The notes: a model not told the origin generated them from the sequence alone. Positions 15,595-24,504 are shown, counted from the stretch's first letter. The stretch is DNA of 64,000 nucleotides from Actinoplanes sp. NBRC 103695 (GCF_030269485.1 NZ_BSTL01000023.1:62001-126000); one strand, 5' to 3'. Numbers and translations: made by a program.

Positions 15595-17070
15595 TCAGTC
15601 GGCGTCCGCCCCGACCTTAGCGGACGGCGGAACCGTCACCTTAGCGGAAGCTGTGATCTTCCCAGGTGCAGGCGCGGCGTCGGGCTTCTCGACGGACTTG
15701 TCGACCGAGGCCGGCTTCTCCACGGGCGCTGTCGTGACGACCGGCTTCTCCACCGGGGCCGACGCGACGACAGGCGGGGGCGCGGGGTCGGGCTCGTCGT
15801 CGTCGTCGTCCTCGTGGAGGGAGCCGGTGGGCGATGCCGCCGCGGCCATGACCGCGGCGGCGGCCAGCTCGGCCACCCGCTTCGCCTCCCGCTGCACCTG
15901 GCGGCGTACGTCGGCGGCGTGCCGCTCGGCGGCCTCACCGGCGCGCTTGGCGTCGGCCACCCGCTTGAGCTCGGCCTCCAGCTGTTTCTGCACCTCGGTG
16001 AGCCGCTGCTGCACCCGCTCGGTCTCGCGCTCGGCGGCCTGTGCCCGCTCGGCGGCCTCGGTGGCCAGCTGCTCGGCCTCGGTGACCTTGGCCCGTGCGG
16101 TGGTCAGGTCGGCGGTCGACTTGGCCAGCTGCTCCTGCTGCGCCTCGATGTCCTTGCGGACCTTGGTGGCCTGCTCGTCGGACTTGCGGAGCACGTCCTC
16201 GGCGTACTTGTCGGCCTCGCTGCGCAGGTCGGCGCACTGTTTCTCGACGCCGGTCCGCAGCTGACTGAGCTCCTGCACCACGGTCTGCCGGCGCTGGACG
16301 AGCTCGTGCTCGAGCGAGGCCTTGAGCTCGCCGCGCTCCCGCTCGGCGGCGGTCCGCTGGGCGGCCACCTCCATCGCGGCCTTCTCCCGCTGGGCCTTGA
16401 CCTCCTGGTCGGCCTGCATGCGGGTGGACTTGGCGTAGCCGTCGGCCTCGCTGCGGGCGCGCTGCGCCTCGGCTGTGGCCGTCTCGTTGAACTGCGCCGC
16501 CTCGGCTCGCGCCCGGCTCAGCGTCGACTCCGCCTCGGCGCGCATCTGCTCGGCGGCCTGCCGGCTGGCGGCCACCGCCTTCTCCGCGGCGGCGCGACGG
16601 GCGGCGTCGGCCTTCTCCGCCTCGGCGCGGCGGGCGGCCAGCGCGATCTCGAAGTCGCGGATGCCGTCCTGCGCGTGCGCCTCGGCCTCGGCCCGGATGC
16701 GCTCGGCCTCGGCGAGGCGGGCGGCGATGTCCTCGGTCGCCGAGTTCTTGATGTCGGCCGCCACCTCCTCGGCGGTGGCCAGGATCTGCTCCACCTTGGG
16801 GCCAAGGTGCCGGAAGGACACCTCGGCGCCGACACCGCTGTTGCGGCGTGCCTGGGTGAGCTCCTGCCCGAGCCGGTCGACCTGCGCGGCCATCGCCTGG
16901 ATCTGCTGATAGGCCTGTTCGCGCTCGGTCGACAGTGCCGCTATCTCGTTCTCGGCGCGTGCGACGTAGCGCTCGACCTGCTTCTTCTCGTAACCCCGCA
17001 GGGCGGTCTCGAAGCTGGGCTCGGAGGCCGCATCCCCACCGAGACCGAAGATTTCACCGCCGTGCGACAT
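15595..17070 (-). CDS. DivIVA-like long coiled-coil protein
   Basis: A 491-residue protein. The N-terminal PSFETALRGYEKKQVERYVAR is a DivIVA-type motif. Residues 50-400 are an almost continuous coiled coil rich in Ala, Glu and Arg. A low-complexity tail has an acidic DDDDDE cluster and Pro/Val/Lys repeats (PVEKPVV, PVEKPAS). It shares its layout with the FilP-like protein encoded just upstream and probably arose by duplication. ATG at 17070 is preceded by GAGG at nine bases; an ATG three codons earlier sits too close to that site. By analogy with the streptomycete polar coiled-coil proteins Scy, FilP and DivIVA, a cytoskeletal role at hyphal tips is inferred. Confidence 0.8.
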   Translation of the reverse strand: MSHGGEIFGLGGDAASEPSFETALRGYEKKQVERYVARAENEIAALSTEREQAYQQIQAMAAQVDRLGQELTQARRNSGVGAEVSFRHLGPKVEQILATAEEVAADIKNSATEDIAARLAEAERIRAEAEAHAQDGIRDFEIALAARRAEAEKADAARRAAAEKAVAASRQAAEQMRAEAESTLSRARAEAAQFNETATAEAQRARSEADGYAKSTRMQADQEVKAQREKAAMEVAAQRTAAERERGELKASLEHELVQRRQTVVQELSQLRTGVEKQCADLRSEADKYAEDVLRKSDEQATKVRKDIEAQQEQLAKSTADLTTARAKVTEAEQLATEAAERAQAAERETERVQQRLTEVQKQLEAELKRVADAKRAGEAAERHAADVRRQVQREAKRVAELAAAAVMAAAASPTGSLHEDDDDDEPDPAPPPVVASAPVEKPVVTTAPVEKPASVDKSVEKPDAAPAPGKITASAKVTVPPSAKVGADAD

Positions 17071-17302
17071 GCTGTCCATCCTCACATACGCAACGTCCGT
17101 TGATGTGCCGATACACACCGGCTTGGGCGGAAGGTGCGTCTGGTAGTGATTTTGTCAGATACGCCGGGCACGCAAGCGATCGGGCCGCACCGGAGGAATC
17201 TCCGATACGGCCCGCATCGTTGTCATACCACTCAACCACCGTCGCGCACTGGCGCAAGGTGTGCAACTGCTGAATGCCGTTGAACACCGTTGGGGGCGCG
17301 CC

Positions 17303-18613
17303 TCAGGAGGTCGTCTTGGCGGCCACCGGCTTGTCGCCGGCGTCGTCCTTCTCGCCGGTCCGCTGGGCCGGAGCCTCCGCCTTGTCGGCGGTCGCGGTCT
17401 TGGTCGCCTGCTCGACCGCCGCCTTGGCCGCGGCGCCCACCGAGGGCACCAGGCCGGACAGGCCGGAGAGCATCTGACCGAGCTGGTTGGTGACCGCGTC
17501 CTTCTGACGGGTCAGGTCCTCGACCTCGCGGCGGGCGGCCTGAGTGGTCAGCTCGGACTCGGTGCGAGCCTCGCTGAGCAGCCGGTTCGCCTCGGCGCGG
17601 GCCTCGGTGACCGTCTTGTCGGAGAGGGCTCGCGCCTTCTCCACGGTCTCGTTGGCGTGCCGGTCGGTCTCGAGCCGGCGCTGCTCGGCGCGTTGCTCGA
17701 TCTCCTTGGCGCGGTCCTCGGCGGCGCGGGCCCGCTCCTCGGCCTCGGCCACCATCTTCTGCGTGGCGCTGATCTGGGCGGCGTGCCGCTCGGACTCCTC
17801 GCGCTCCGCCTTCTCCCGGCGCTCGGCGACCTCGAGGGCCAGGGCCTGGAGATCCTTGTCACGCTTGTCGCGGGCGTCGGACAGCATCTTGGTCGCCTCG
17901 GCGCGCTTCTCCTCGGCCTCGCGGCCGGCCTTGGCGCGGAGCTGGGTGATCTCCCGCTCGGCGGTCGCCCGGTGCGCGTTGACCTCACGCTCGACGGTCG
18001 ACTTCAGCTCGGCGACCTCGTGCGCGGTGACCGTACGCAGCTGCTTGGTCTCGCGGTCGGCGTCGGACCGCAGGGTGTCGGCCTCGCGGCGCGCCTGCAC
18101 CCGGGTCTCGGCCGACTCGCGCTCGGCGGAGGTGCGCACCTGACCGGCCTCGCGCTCGGCGGTCGCCTTCATCGCGGCGGCCTCGGCGCGTGCCTTGTCG
18201 GTGATCTCGCGGGCCTCGAGGCGGGCCGCGGAGAGAATGCCCTCAGACTCCCGCTTCGCCTCGTTCCGGTGGTCGTTGGCCTGTTCCTCGGCCAGCCGCA
18301 GGATCTGCTCGACCCGGGTGCCCAACCCGGAGAGCGTCGGACGGTTGTTCTCCTCCAGCTGTTTGTTGCTGTCGGCGAGTTTCTGCTCGAGCGCGTTCAG
18401 ACGCTGCTCGGCCTGGCGCAATCGGCGCTGCGCGTCGTTCATCCGCTGTTCGGCCTCGCCGCGGGCCTGCTCGGACTGGTTCAGCGCGGCGACCAGCCGG
18501 CCGAGGTGAGCATCGACCTGGCCACGGTCGTATCCACGCAGGACAACCGTGAAGTCGTGCTGTGAGTTCGCTGACTCGAAGAATGCGAGATTCTGGTCCT
18601 GCTGCTGGGGCAT
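17303..18613 (-). CDS. filP: FilP-like intermediate-filament coiled-coil protein
   Basis: A 436-residue protein. HDFTVVLRGYDRGQVDAHL near the N-terminus, GLGTRVEQILRLAEEQAND after a short linker, and LTRQKDAVTNQLGQMLSGL near the C-terminus line up with Streptomyces FilP, the filament-forming protein that stiffens hyphae and interacts with DivIVA. Between them lies a long Arg/Glu/Ala coiled coil. Context supports this: in Streptomyces filP also lies close to the methylmalonyl-CoA epimerase and thiolase genes. ATG at 18613 follows AAGGA. The 232 bp to the next coiled-coil gene (17071-17302) hold no other gene and presumably that gene's promoter. Confidence 0.85.
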   Translation of the reverse strand: MPQQQDQNLAFFESANSQHDFTVVLRGYDRGQVDAHLGRLVAALNQSEQARGEAEQRMNDAQRRLRQAEQRLNALEQKLADSNKQLEENNRPTLSGLGTRVEQILRLAEEQANDHRNEAKRESEGILSAARLEAREITDKARAEAAAMKATAEREAGQVRTSAERESAETRVQARREADTLRSDADRETKQLRTVTAHEVAELKSTVEREVNAHRATAEREITQLRAKAGREAEEKRAEATKMLSDARDKRDKDLQALALEVAERREKAEREESERHAAQISATQKMVAEAEERARAAEDRAKEIEQRAEQRRLETDRHANETVEKARALSDKTVTEARAEANRLLSEARTESELTTQAARREVEDLTRQKDAVTNQLGQMLSGLSGLVPSVGAAAKAAVEQATKTATADKAEAPAQRTGEKDDAGDKPVAAKTTS

Positions 18614-18871
18614 TGCGCCATCCTTGCGAACCGCCCTAAGGCATGCAAGGGGGAGGGGCCCTAAGAAATAGCCCCCTAAGATCAGCTTCGTTCGCCGGTC
18701 GAGGGGGTTCGCCCACCGTTCGGCCGGGCGGGCCCGGGCCGGGCGTTCAGCCCCTCACCTGCTGTGTCACGGTTTGACCGCGGATCATCCCATCGGTGCG
18801 GCCGACCATGTCGACGATCCTGCCAGGCCAGGCCGCTGCCGTGGGGAGGTTTCACCCGTGTGGCGTACAAA

Positions 18872-19306
18872 TCAGGCAGGCTGCACCAATTCCACCAGCA
18901 CGCCGCCGGCATCCTTGGGGTGCACGAAGTTGATCAGTGAGCCGCCGGTACCGCGCCGGGGGTTGTCATAGAGCAACCGTAGTCCGCGCGCCCGCAGGGC
19001 CTCGCTGCTGGCCCGCACGTCACGCACGGTGTATGCCAATTGCTGCAATCCCGGGCCGCTGCGATCGAGGAACCTGGCGATCGCCGAGTCCGGCCGCGCG
19101 GGCGCCAGAAGTTGCAGGCGCGGCCCGTCCGGATCGTCGCCGACGGCCAGCATCGCCTCGCGTACGCCCTGCTCCTCGTTGGTCTCCTGATGGACGCAGC
19201 GCAGGCCGAACGTCTCGGCGTAGAACGCCACAGCCTCGTCCAAGTCGGGCACCGCTACGCCGACGTGGTCGATGCGCGACAATCCGACGAGGGGAAGATC
19301 AGCCAT
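18872..19306 (-). CDS. mce: methylmalonyl-CoA epimerase
   Basis: Interconverts (2R)- and (2S)-methylmalonyl-CoA. The 144-residue protein has the two beta-alpha-beta-beta-beta units of the vicinal-oxygen-chelate fold: IDHVGVAVPDLDEAVAFY at the N-terminus, GLQQLAYTVRDVRASSEALR in the middle, and metal ligands His (IDHVG), Gln/His of the second unit and Glu in GVLVELVQPA. It is divergent from the thiolase, with 47 bp for both promoters. The 258 bp downstream (18614-18871) before filP show no gene. Confidence 0.93.
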   Translation of the reverse strand: MADLPLVGLSRIDHVGVAVPDLDEAVAFYAETFGLRCVHQETNEEQGVREAMLAVGDDPDGPRLQLLAPARPDSAIARFLDRSGPGLQQLAYTVRDVRASSEALRARGLRLLYDNPRRGTGGSLINFVHPKDAGGVLVELVQPA

Positions 19307-19353
19307 ACCGGATAGTGTGTCACCCTAACCATCGTTCAGTCGGCGGAGGCTCA

Positions 19354-20532
19354 GTGAGCACCTCGGTTATCGTCAGCGGCGCACGTACCCCCATGGGTCG
19401 TCTTCTCGGCAACCTCAAGAACGTGCCGGCCACCACGCTCGGCGGCCATGCCATCAAGGGCGCGCTGGAACGCGGCGGCGTGCGGCCCGATCAGGTGCAG
19501 TACGTGATCATGGGCCAGGTGCTGCAGGCCGGCGCCGGCCAGATCAGCGCGCGGCAGGCGGCCGTGGCGGCGGGCATCCCGATGACCACGCCCGCGCTGA
19601 CCGTCAACAAGGTGTGCCTCTCCGGCCTCGACGCCATCGCGCTGGCCGACCAGCTGATCCGGGCCGGCGAGTTCGACATCGTGGTGGCCGGCGGCATGGA
19701 GTCCATGACCGGCGCGCCGCACCTGCTGATGAACCACCGCCAGGGCAGCAAGTACGGCGACGTCCTGGTCCGCGACCACATGGCGGTCGACGGCCTGATG
19801 GACCCGTGGGACGGCGTCTCGATGGGCGAGTCCACCGAGAGCAGCGGCGCCGCGCTCGGCATCACCCGGGCCGAGCAGGACGCCTTCGCCGCGCTCAGCC
19901 ACCAGCGTGCCGCCGCCGCCCAGCGCGAGGGCCGGTTCGCCGAGGAGATCGTGCCGATCCGGGCCGGGCTGCGCGAGACCGACACGGTCGTGGACACCGA
20001 CGAGGGCGTCCGCCCCGACGCCACCGCCGAGAGCCTGGGCAAGCTGCGTCCCGCCTTCCGCCCCGACGGCACGATCACGGCGGGCAGCGCGTCCCCGATC
20101 TCCGACGGTGCCGCAGCGGTCGTCGTGATGAGCCGGGCCAAGGCCGAGGAACTGGGCCTGACCTGGCTGGCCGAGATCCGGGCGCACGGCAACGTGGCCG
20201 GTCCCGACTCGTCGCTGCAGTCCCAGCCGGCCAACGCCATCAAGCACGCCCTGGGCAAGGCCGGGCTGACCGTCGCCGACCTCGACCTGATCGAGATGAA
20301 CGAGGCGTTCGCCCAGGTGGTGCTCCAGTCGATGCGCGAGCTCAAGGTCGACGAGGACCGGGTGAACGTGAACGGCGGCGCGATCGCGCTGGGTCACCCG
20401 ATCGGCATGTCCGGGGCCCGGCTGGTGGTGACACTGGCGTACGAGCTGCGCCGGCGCGGTGGCGGGCTGGGCGCGGCGGCGCTGTGTGGCGGCGGCGGCC
20501 AGGGCGACGCGCTGCTGATCTCCGTTCCGTGA
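19354..20532 (+). CDS. acetyl-CoA C-acetyltransferase (thiolase)
   Basis: Condenses two acetyl-CoA to acetoacetyl-CoA or runs the reverse thiolysis. The 392-residue protein has the active-site Cys in VNKVCLSGLDAI, GGMESMTGAP, NGGAIALGHPIGMSGAR with the catalytic His, and the C-terminal CGGGGQGDALLI with the second Cys. GTG at 19354 follows GGAGG. Its last bases overlap the MeaB start as GTGA, so thiolase and mutase chaperone are translationally coupled. Confidence 0.94.
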   Translation: MSTSVIVSGARTPMGRLLGNLKNVPATTLGGHAIKGALERGGVRPDQVQYVIMGQVLQAGAGQISARQAAVAAGIPMTTPALTVNKVCLSGLDAIALADQLIRAGEFDIVVAGGMESMTGAPHLLMNHRQGSKYGDVLVRDHMAVDGLMDPWDGVSMGESTESSGAALGITRAEQDAFAALSHQRAAAAQREGRFAEEIVPIRAGLRETDTVVDTDEGVRPDATAESLGKLRPAFRPDGTITAGSASPISDGAAAVVVMSRAKAEELGLTWLAEIRAHGNVAGPDSSLQSQPANAIKHALGKAGLTVADLDLIEMNEAFAQVVLQSMRELKVDEDRVNVNGGAIALGHPIGMSGARLVVTLAYELRRRGGGLGAAALCGGGGQGDALLISVP

Positions 20533-21476
20533 GTCTCTCCGTCGAGGAACTGGTCGCACGGGCGCGTGACGGCGACGCCAGATCCGTCGCGCGCATGATC
20601 AGCCTCGTCGAGAACGGCGCGCCCTCGCTGCCTCTGCTCGCGGCGACGCTGGCCCCCTACGCCGGCTCGGCGCAGGTCGTCGGGCTCACCGGCTCGCCGG
20701 GTGTGGGCAAGTCGACGACCACCAACGAGCTGATCCGCTCGTTGCGGGCCCTGGACAAGAAGGTCGGCGTGCTCGCGGTCGACCCGGCCAGCCCGTTCAC
20801 CGGCGGCGCCATCCTCGGCGACCGGATCCGGATGCAGGAGCACACCGCCGACCCGGGCGTCTACATCCGTTCGATGTCCACCCGGGGCCAGCTCGGCGGG
20901 CTCTCCGCGGCCACGCCCCAGGCGGTCCGCGTGCTCGAGGGCGCCGGATGCGACGTGATTCTGGTCGAGACGGTCGGCGTCGGCCAGGCGGAGGTCGAGG
21001 TCGCCGCGCTGGCCGACACCACGCTGGTGCTGCTCGCGCCCGGGATGGGCGACGCGATCCAGGCGGTGAAGGCGGGCATCCTGGAGATCGCCGACGTCTT
21101 CGTGATCAACAAGGCGGACCGGCCGGGCGCGGACAACACCTACCGCGACATCCAGGGGATGCTGGCGCTGGGCGAGCGGGCCGCGGGCGAGTGGCGGCCA
21201 CAGGTGGTGCGCGCGGTGGCGGTCAAGCGCGAGGGCATCGACGACATCCTGGCGGCGGTGGACAAGCATCGCCAGTGGCTCGTCGACTCCGGCTCGCTCA
21301 CCGGCAAGCGCGAGAAGCGGGCCGCCGTCGAGGTCGAGGCGATCGCGCTGGGCACGCTGCGTGCGCGGATGGGTTCATTTCGCGGGGGTACGCCGTTGAG
21401 CGCGCTCGCCTCCCGCGTCGCGGCGGGGGAACTCGATCCGTACGCGGCGGCCGACGAGCTACTGAAAACGCTTTAG
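20529..21476 (+). CDS. meaB: MeaB-type G-protein chaperone of a B12 mutase
   Basis: A GTPase that loads adenosylcobalamin into acyl-CoA mutases and protects them from inactivation. The 315-residue protein has Walker A TGSPGVGKST, the switch region TRGQLGGLS, ILVETVGVGQAEVEVA (switch II), and base-recognition NKAD, then a C-terminal dimerisation helix region. It partners with the mutase at 24505 by inference. It starts with GTG overlapping the thiolase stop and ends overlapping the convergent padR gene by 18 bp. Confidence 0.94.
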   Translation: MSLSVEELVARARDGDARSVARMISLVENGAPSLPLLAATLAPYAGSAQVVGLTGSPGVGKSTTTNELIRSLRALDKKVGVLAVDPASPFTGGAILGDRIRMQEHTADPGVYIRSMSTRGQLGGLSAATPQAVRVLEGAGCDVILVETVGVGQAEVEVAALADTTLVLLAPGMGDAIQAVKAGILEIADVFVINKADRPGADNTYRDIQGMLALGERAAGEWRPQVVRAVAVKREGIDDILAAVDKHRQWLVDSGSLTGKREKRAAVEVEAIALGTLRARMGSFRGGTPLSALASRVAAGELDPYAAADELLKTL

Positions 21477-22055
21477 CGTCTCGGCGATCAGCGTCGCGTC
21501 CCAGACCAGCCGTCCCTCGGCCAGGTCGGCGATCAGGTCCCGCAGCCAGGCGACCTCGGCGCGCAGCATGGCGGCCCGGTACTCGTCCTCGATCAGGAAG
21601 AGCCGCGGCAGGCCGGGGGGTGCCTGCGCCTCGATGTCGGCCAGCCGCCGCTCCTGCTCGACGGCCCGCTCGGTCAGCAGGTCACGGGCGTCGGCCGGGG
21701 CCAGGATCGCCAGGAAGGCCAGCGCGATCGGGAACTCGGGGAACTCCCGGGCCGGAGCCGCGAGCCGGGCGGTCACCCAGCGGCGCAGCTCGTCCCGCCC
21801 GCCCGCGGTGATGTCGTACGTGGTGCGTTCCGGCCGCCCGCCGTCCCGCGCGGTGCCCGCCGGCCGGGCCAGACCGTCCCGCACCAGCCGGTCGAGCGCC
21901 TGGTAGACGCTGTTGCGCTGGGCCACGTTGACCAGTTGGTCCTGCCCGCGCTCCTTGATCATCTGCTGCATCCGGTAGGGGTGCATCGACTCCTCGAGCA
22001 GCAGGGCGAGCAGCACCATCGCCAGCGGCGAGTGCCGCACCACCCGGTCAGCCAT
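21459..22055 (-). CDS. PadR family transcriptional regulator
   Basis: A 198-residue protein. The N-terminal winged helix carries the PadR hallmarks (LALLLEESMHPYRMQQMI, then RNSVYQALDRLVRDGLARPA and RTTYDITAGGRDELRRW), followed by an alpha-helical C-terminal dimerisation domain of the long PadR subtype. It is divergent from the FAD monooxygenase and likely represses it, as PadR proteins often control detoxifying neighbours. The MITE at 22064-22233 lies nine bases upstream of the ATG, so its original promoter has been displaced or replaced. The 3' end overlaps meaB. Confidence 0.88.
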   Translation of the reverse strand: MADRVVRHSPLAMVLLALLLEESMHPYRMQQMIKERGQDQLVNVAQRNSVYQALDRLVRDGLARPAGTARDGGRPERTTYDITAGGRDELRRWVTARLAAPAREFPEFPIALAFLAILAPADARDLLTERAVEQERRLADIEAQAPPGLPRLFLIEDEYRAAMLRAEVAWLRDLIADLAEGRLVWDATLIAETLKRFQ

Positions 22056-22063
22056 GCCCAGAG

Positions 22064-22233
22064 CCTAAGTCCTGTCTCGTGGATCACCCAGGGCTGCGGT
22101 GGGGCCCAGAGCGCGCCTGACAGCGCCCGAAAACCGCCCAAATACAACACCGGTATTCGGGCGGTTTTCGGTCGTTGTCAGCCACCCTCTGGACCCGCCT
22201 CGCACTTGGGCGATCCACGAGACAGGACTTAGG
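22064..22233. mobile_element. 170-bp palindromic MITE with 22-bp terminal inverted repeats
   Basis: The ends 22064-22085 and 22212-22233 are perfect 22-bp inverted repeats (outer part CCTAAGTCCTGTCTCG) and include a TA on each side, as expected for a TA target duplication. The interior is itself nearly palindromic: 29-bp arms around 22117-22177 pair with three mismatches, so the whole element can fold into one long hairpin. It has no coding capacity. The internal GGACCCGCCTCGC is shared with the smaller element at 299-365. The autonomous parent is not in this window. Confidence 0.8.
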
Positions 22234-22246
22234 GGCAATCCCAGGG

Positions 22247-22281
22247 TTGTCAGTCATAGTCATGACGTGCATAGTCAACTC
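22247..22281 (+). promoter_or_regulatory. promoter with palindromic operator for a leaderless monooxygenase mRNA
   Basis: TTGTCA (22247-22252), a 17-bp spacer and CATAGT (22270-22275) fit a housekeeping sigma promoter. Six bases later comes the ATG at 22282, so transcription would start at the start codon; there is no Shine-Dalgarno sequence. The spacer contains a perfect GTCATGAC palindrome (22259-22266), and CATAGTCA occurs twice 15 bp apart (22255 and 22270). This is a natural binding site for the divergent PadR regulator. Confidence 0.6.
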
Positions 22282-23400
22282 ATGACTAAAGCCATCATCG
22301 CCGGGGCCGGAATCGCCGGCACGGCCGCCGCCCTCGCGCTCCACCGCCTCGGCTGGGACGTGACGATCCACGAGGCGCGGGAAGAGAGCGCGGACGAGCG
22401 AGGCGCGTTCCTCACGGTCGCGGTCAACGGCATCGCGGCCTTGCGTACGCTCGGCATCGACCCCTCCTCGGCGCTGGCCCACGGCTATCCCACCCCCACG
22501 GTCGTGCTCCGCAACGGCGCCGATCGCGAGCTCTCCCGGCTGCCCCTGGGCGGCCCGACGGCCGACGGGCTGGTCACCACCACGATCCGCCGGGCCGACC
22601 TCTACCTCGCGCTGCGCAAGGCGGTGCTCGACGCCGGCGTCCCGATCCACTACGCGAGCCGGGTCACCACCCTCGACGCCGGCGCCGACCTGATCGTCGG
22701 GGCGGACGGGCTCAACTCCCAGGTGCGCCGCCGCATCGACGGCGCCCGGCCGCGATACCTCGGGCTGCTCAACGCGGGCGGCTTCACCGCACGACCGATC
22801 GAGGCGGACCTCGACCGGACGCCCGGCCTGGTGCACATGACCTTCGGGCGGCGATGCTTCTTCGGGTGGAGCGCCGCGCCGGACGGATCGGTGTGGTGGT
22901 TCGCCAACCCGCCGTCGCGCACACCGCACAGCGGCCCGCCGCCCGCGGACTGGCGCGAACAGCTCATCGACCTGCTCGCCGCCGACGAGGGCCCCGCGGC
23001 GGCGATCGTCCGGGCCACCCCCGAGGCGCTCGGCCCGTGGAACACCTACGACCTGCCGCGCGTGCGCACCTGGCGATCCGGCAACGCGGTCCTGATCGGC
23101 GACGCCGCGCACGCCGCGTCCCCGTCGTCCGGGCAGGGGGCGTCGATGGCCTTGGAGGACGCGGTCGTGCTCGGCCGGGCGCTGGCGTCGTCATCGGACA
23201 TCGAGCGGGGGCTGGCCGCCTACGAGGAGATCCGGCGGCCCCGGGTCCAGCGCGTCGTGCGGGCGGGCCGGCGCAACGGCAGCGGCAAGGCGGCGGGCCC
23301 GGTCGGAGCCGCGATCCGAAACTTCATGATGCCGCCGATGATGCGCATGCTCTACCGCAACGGCAACCCCCAGTCCTGGATCCTCGACCACCGCGTCTGA
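22282..23400 (+). CDS. FAD-dependent monooxygenase
   Basis: A 372-residue flavoprotein hydroxylase of the PHBH/UbiH class. It has the N-terminal dinucleotide fold GAGIAGTAAALAL, the DG motif LIVGADGLNSQVRR, and the GD motif VLIGDAAHAASPSSGQGAS that contacts the FAD ribityl chain. Such enzymes hydroxylate aromatic or polycyclic substrates, including antibiotics such as tetracyclines and rifamycins; the substrate here is unknown. It is paired divergently with a PadR regulator, suggesting induction by its substrate. The ATG at 22282 appears to be the first base of the mRNA. Confidence 0.9.
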   Translation: MTKAIIAGAGIAGTAAALALHRLGWDVTIHEAREESADERGAFLTVAVNGIAALRTLGIDPSSALAHGYPTPTVVLRNGADRELSRLPLGGPTADGLVTTTIRRADLYLALRKAVLDAGVPIHYASRVTTLDAGADLIVGADGLNSQVRRRIDGARPRYLGLLNAGGFTARPIEADLDRTPGLVHMTFGRRCFFGWSAAPDGSVWWFANPPSRTPHSGPPPADWREQLIDLLAADEGPAAAIVRATPEALGPWNTYDLPRVRTWRSGNAVLIGDAAHAASPSSGQGASMALEDAVVLGRALASSSDIERGLAAYEEIRRPRVQRVVRAGRRNGSGKAAGPVGAAIRNFMMPPMMRMLYRNGNPQSWILDHRV

Positions 23401-23465
23401 TCCTCTTGGCCCACCCGGCAGCCCGGTCCGGCGAATGTGGCCGCGGCAAGGTCGAGACCGGCGGA

Positions 23466-23502
23466 CGCGGGCTGTCCCCGCGGGCCCACCCGGCAGGTGG
23501 GC
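23466..23502. terminator. double hairpin between convergent genes
   Basis: Two adjacent stems: CGCGGG/CCCGCG (23466-23482) and a perfect 7-bp GCCCACC/GGTGGGC stem (23484-23502). They lie between the convergent monooxygenase and DNA glycosylase genes and probably end both transcripts. The rest of 23401-23597 shows no gene. Confidence 0.5.
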
Positions 23503-23597
23503 AGAGGGGGTGACCCACGACGGCCCGGCGTGTGTGCCACGCCGAATTGACGTCGCGCGTACGTGTGAACGGTCTTGATCTTGATGGGACCGAAGCG

Positions 23598-24449
23598 CTA
23601 CGAACCCGCCTGGCGTAGGAGAAAAGAGGCCCAGCTGCGGTAGGGGCGCCAGCTCTGGGAGATCGCGTCCAGCTGGGCCGATGCGGGCTCCGGGCCGAGG
23701 TCGTAGAGCCGAGCCATCGTCGTGCGCAGGTGGGGCGTCTCGCGCGGGAAGAGGTCGGCCACGCCGGCGCCGCGGATCAGGGTGAGTTCGGCGGAGAACG
23801 GGCCGATGCCCTGGAGCTTGCGCAGATGGGCCATGGCCTGCTCGATCGTCATGTCGCGCAGCAGGTCGGCGTCGAGGTCGCCGGCCAGGGCCGCCTCGCC
23901 GAGAGCGCGCAGGTTCTCCACCTTGCGGATCATCATGCCGGGCATCGGCTCCAGCGTGGCCAGTCGCTGCGGCGGTGGGAAGGCGGCCAGCCGGTGGTCG
24001 CCGAAGTCCACCGTCTCGCCCAGGTCCTCGCTGAGCCGCCGCCGCAGGGTCGCGGCCTGCCTCATCGAGATGCGGTGGCAGAGCAGGGCCCAGGCCGCCG
24101 CCTCGTACGGGCTGCCGAACAGCACCGGCCGCAGCCCGGGGAACTGTTTCTGCAGGTCGCCGATCACCTCGTCGCGGGTGCCCACCTCGGCGAAACCGCT
24201 GCCGTCGATGTCCAGCGACAGGATGCGGGACACCTGCGCGGCGATCTGGTCGGCGGGCAGGTCGCCGGGGTTGGCGACGATGTGACCGGTGAGGTCGTCG
24301 GTCACCCGGACGCCGACGGTCGTCCAGGCGCCGTCGGCGGGGAAGGCGAAGTCGGCCCGCGCCCCGCTCGCGAAGGCCGGGAAGATGGCCTGGAAGCGGG
24401 CGGCCTCGGCCAGCGAGAACGGGCCCCGGGCGGACAGCGGAAAAGTCAC
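23598..24449 (-). CDS. AlkA-like DNA-3-methyladenine glycosylase
   Basis: Removes alkylated bases from DNA. The 283-residue protein has an N-terminal AlkA-type beta domain and a helix-hairpin-helix GPD core: LRKLQGIGPFSAELTLIRG is the hairpin with the glycine turn, and the following GVADLFPRETPHLR places the Asp expected of the HhH-GPD catalytic site. SPYEAAAWALLCHRISMRQA is the conserved helix of the family. It is divergent from the mutase gene with 55 bp between starts. Confidence 0.88.
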   Translation of the reverse strand: MTFPLSARGPFSLAEAARFQAIFPAFASGARADFAFPADGAWTTVGVRVTDDLTGHIVANPGDLPADQIAAQVSRILSLDIDGSGFAEVGTRDEVIGDLQKQFPGLRPVLFGSPYEAAAWALLCHRISMRQAATLRRRLSEDLGETVDFGDHRLAAFPPPQRLATLEPMPGMMIRKVENLRALGEAALAGDLDADLLRDMTIEQAMAHLRKLQGIGPFSAELTLIRGAGVADLFPRETPHLRTTMARLYDLGPEPASAQLDAISQSWRPYRSWASFLLRQAGS

Positions 24450-24504
24450 CGCAGCATCAAAGCAGACTTAGCGATCGTTCAGGTGATGGCTCTAGGATGT
24501 GGCC

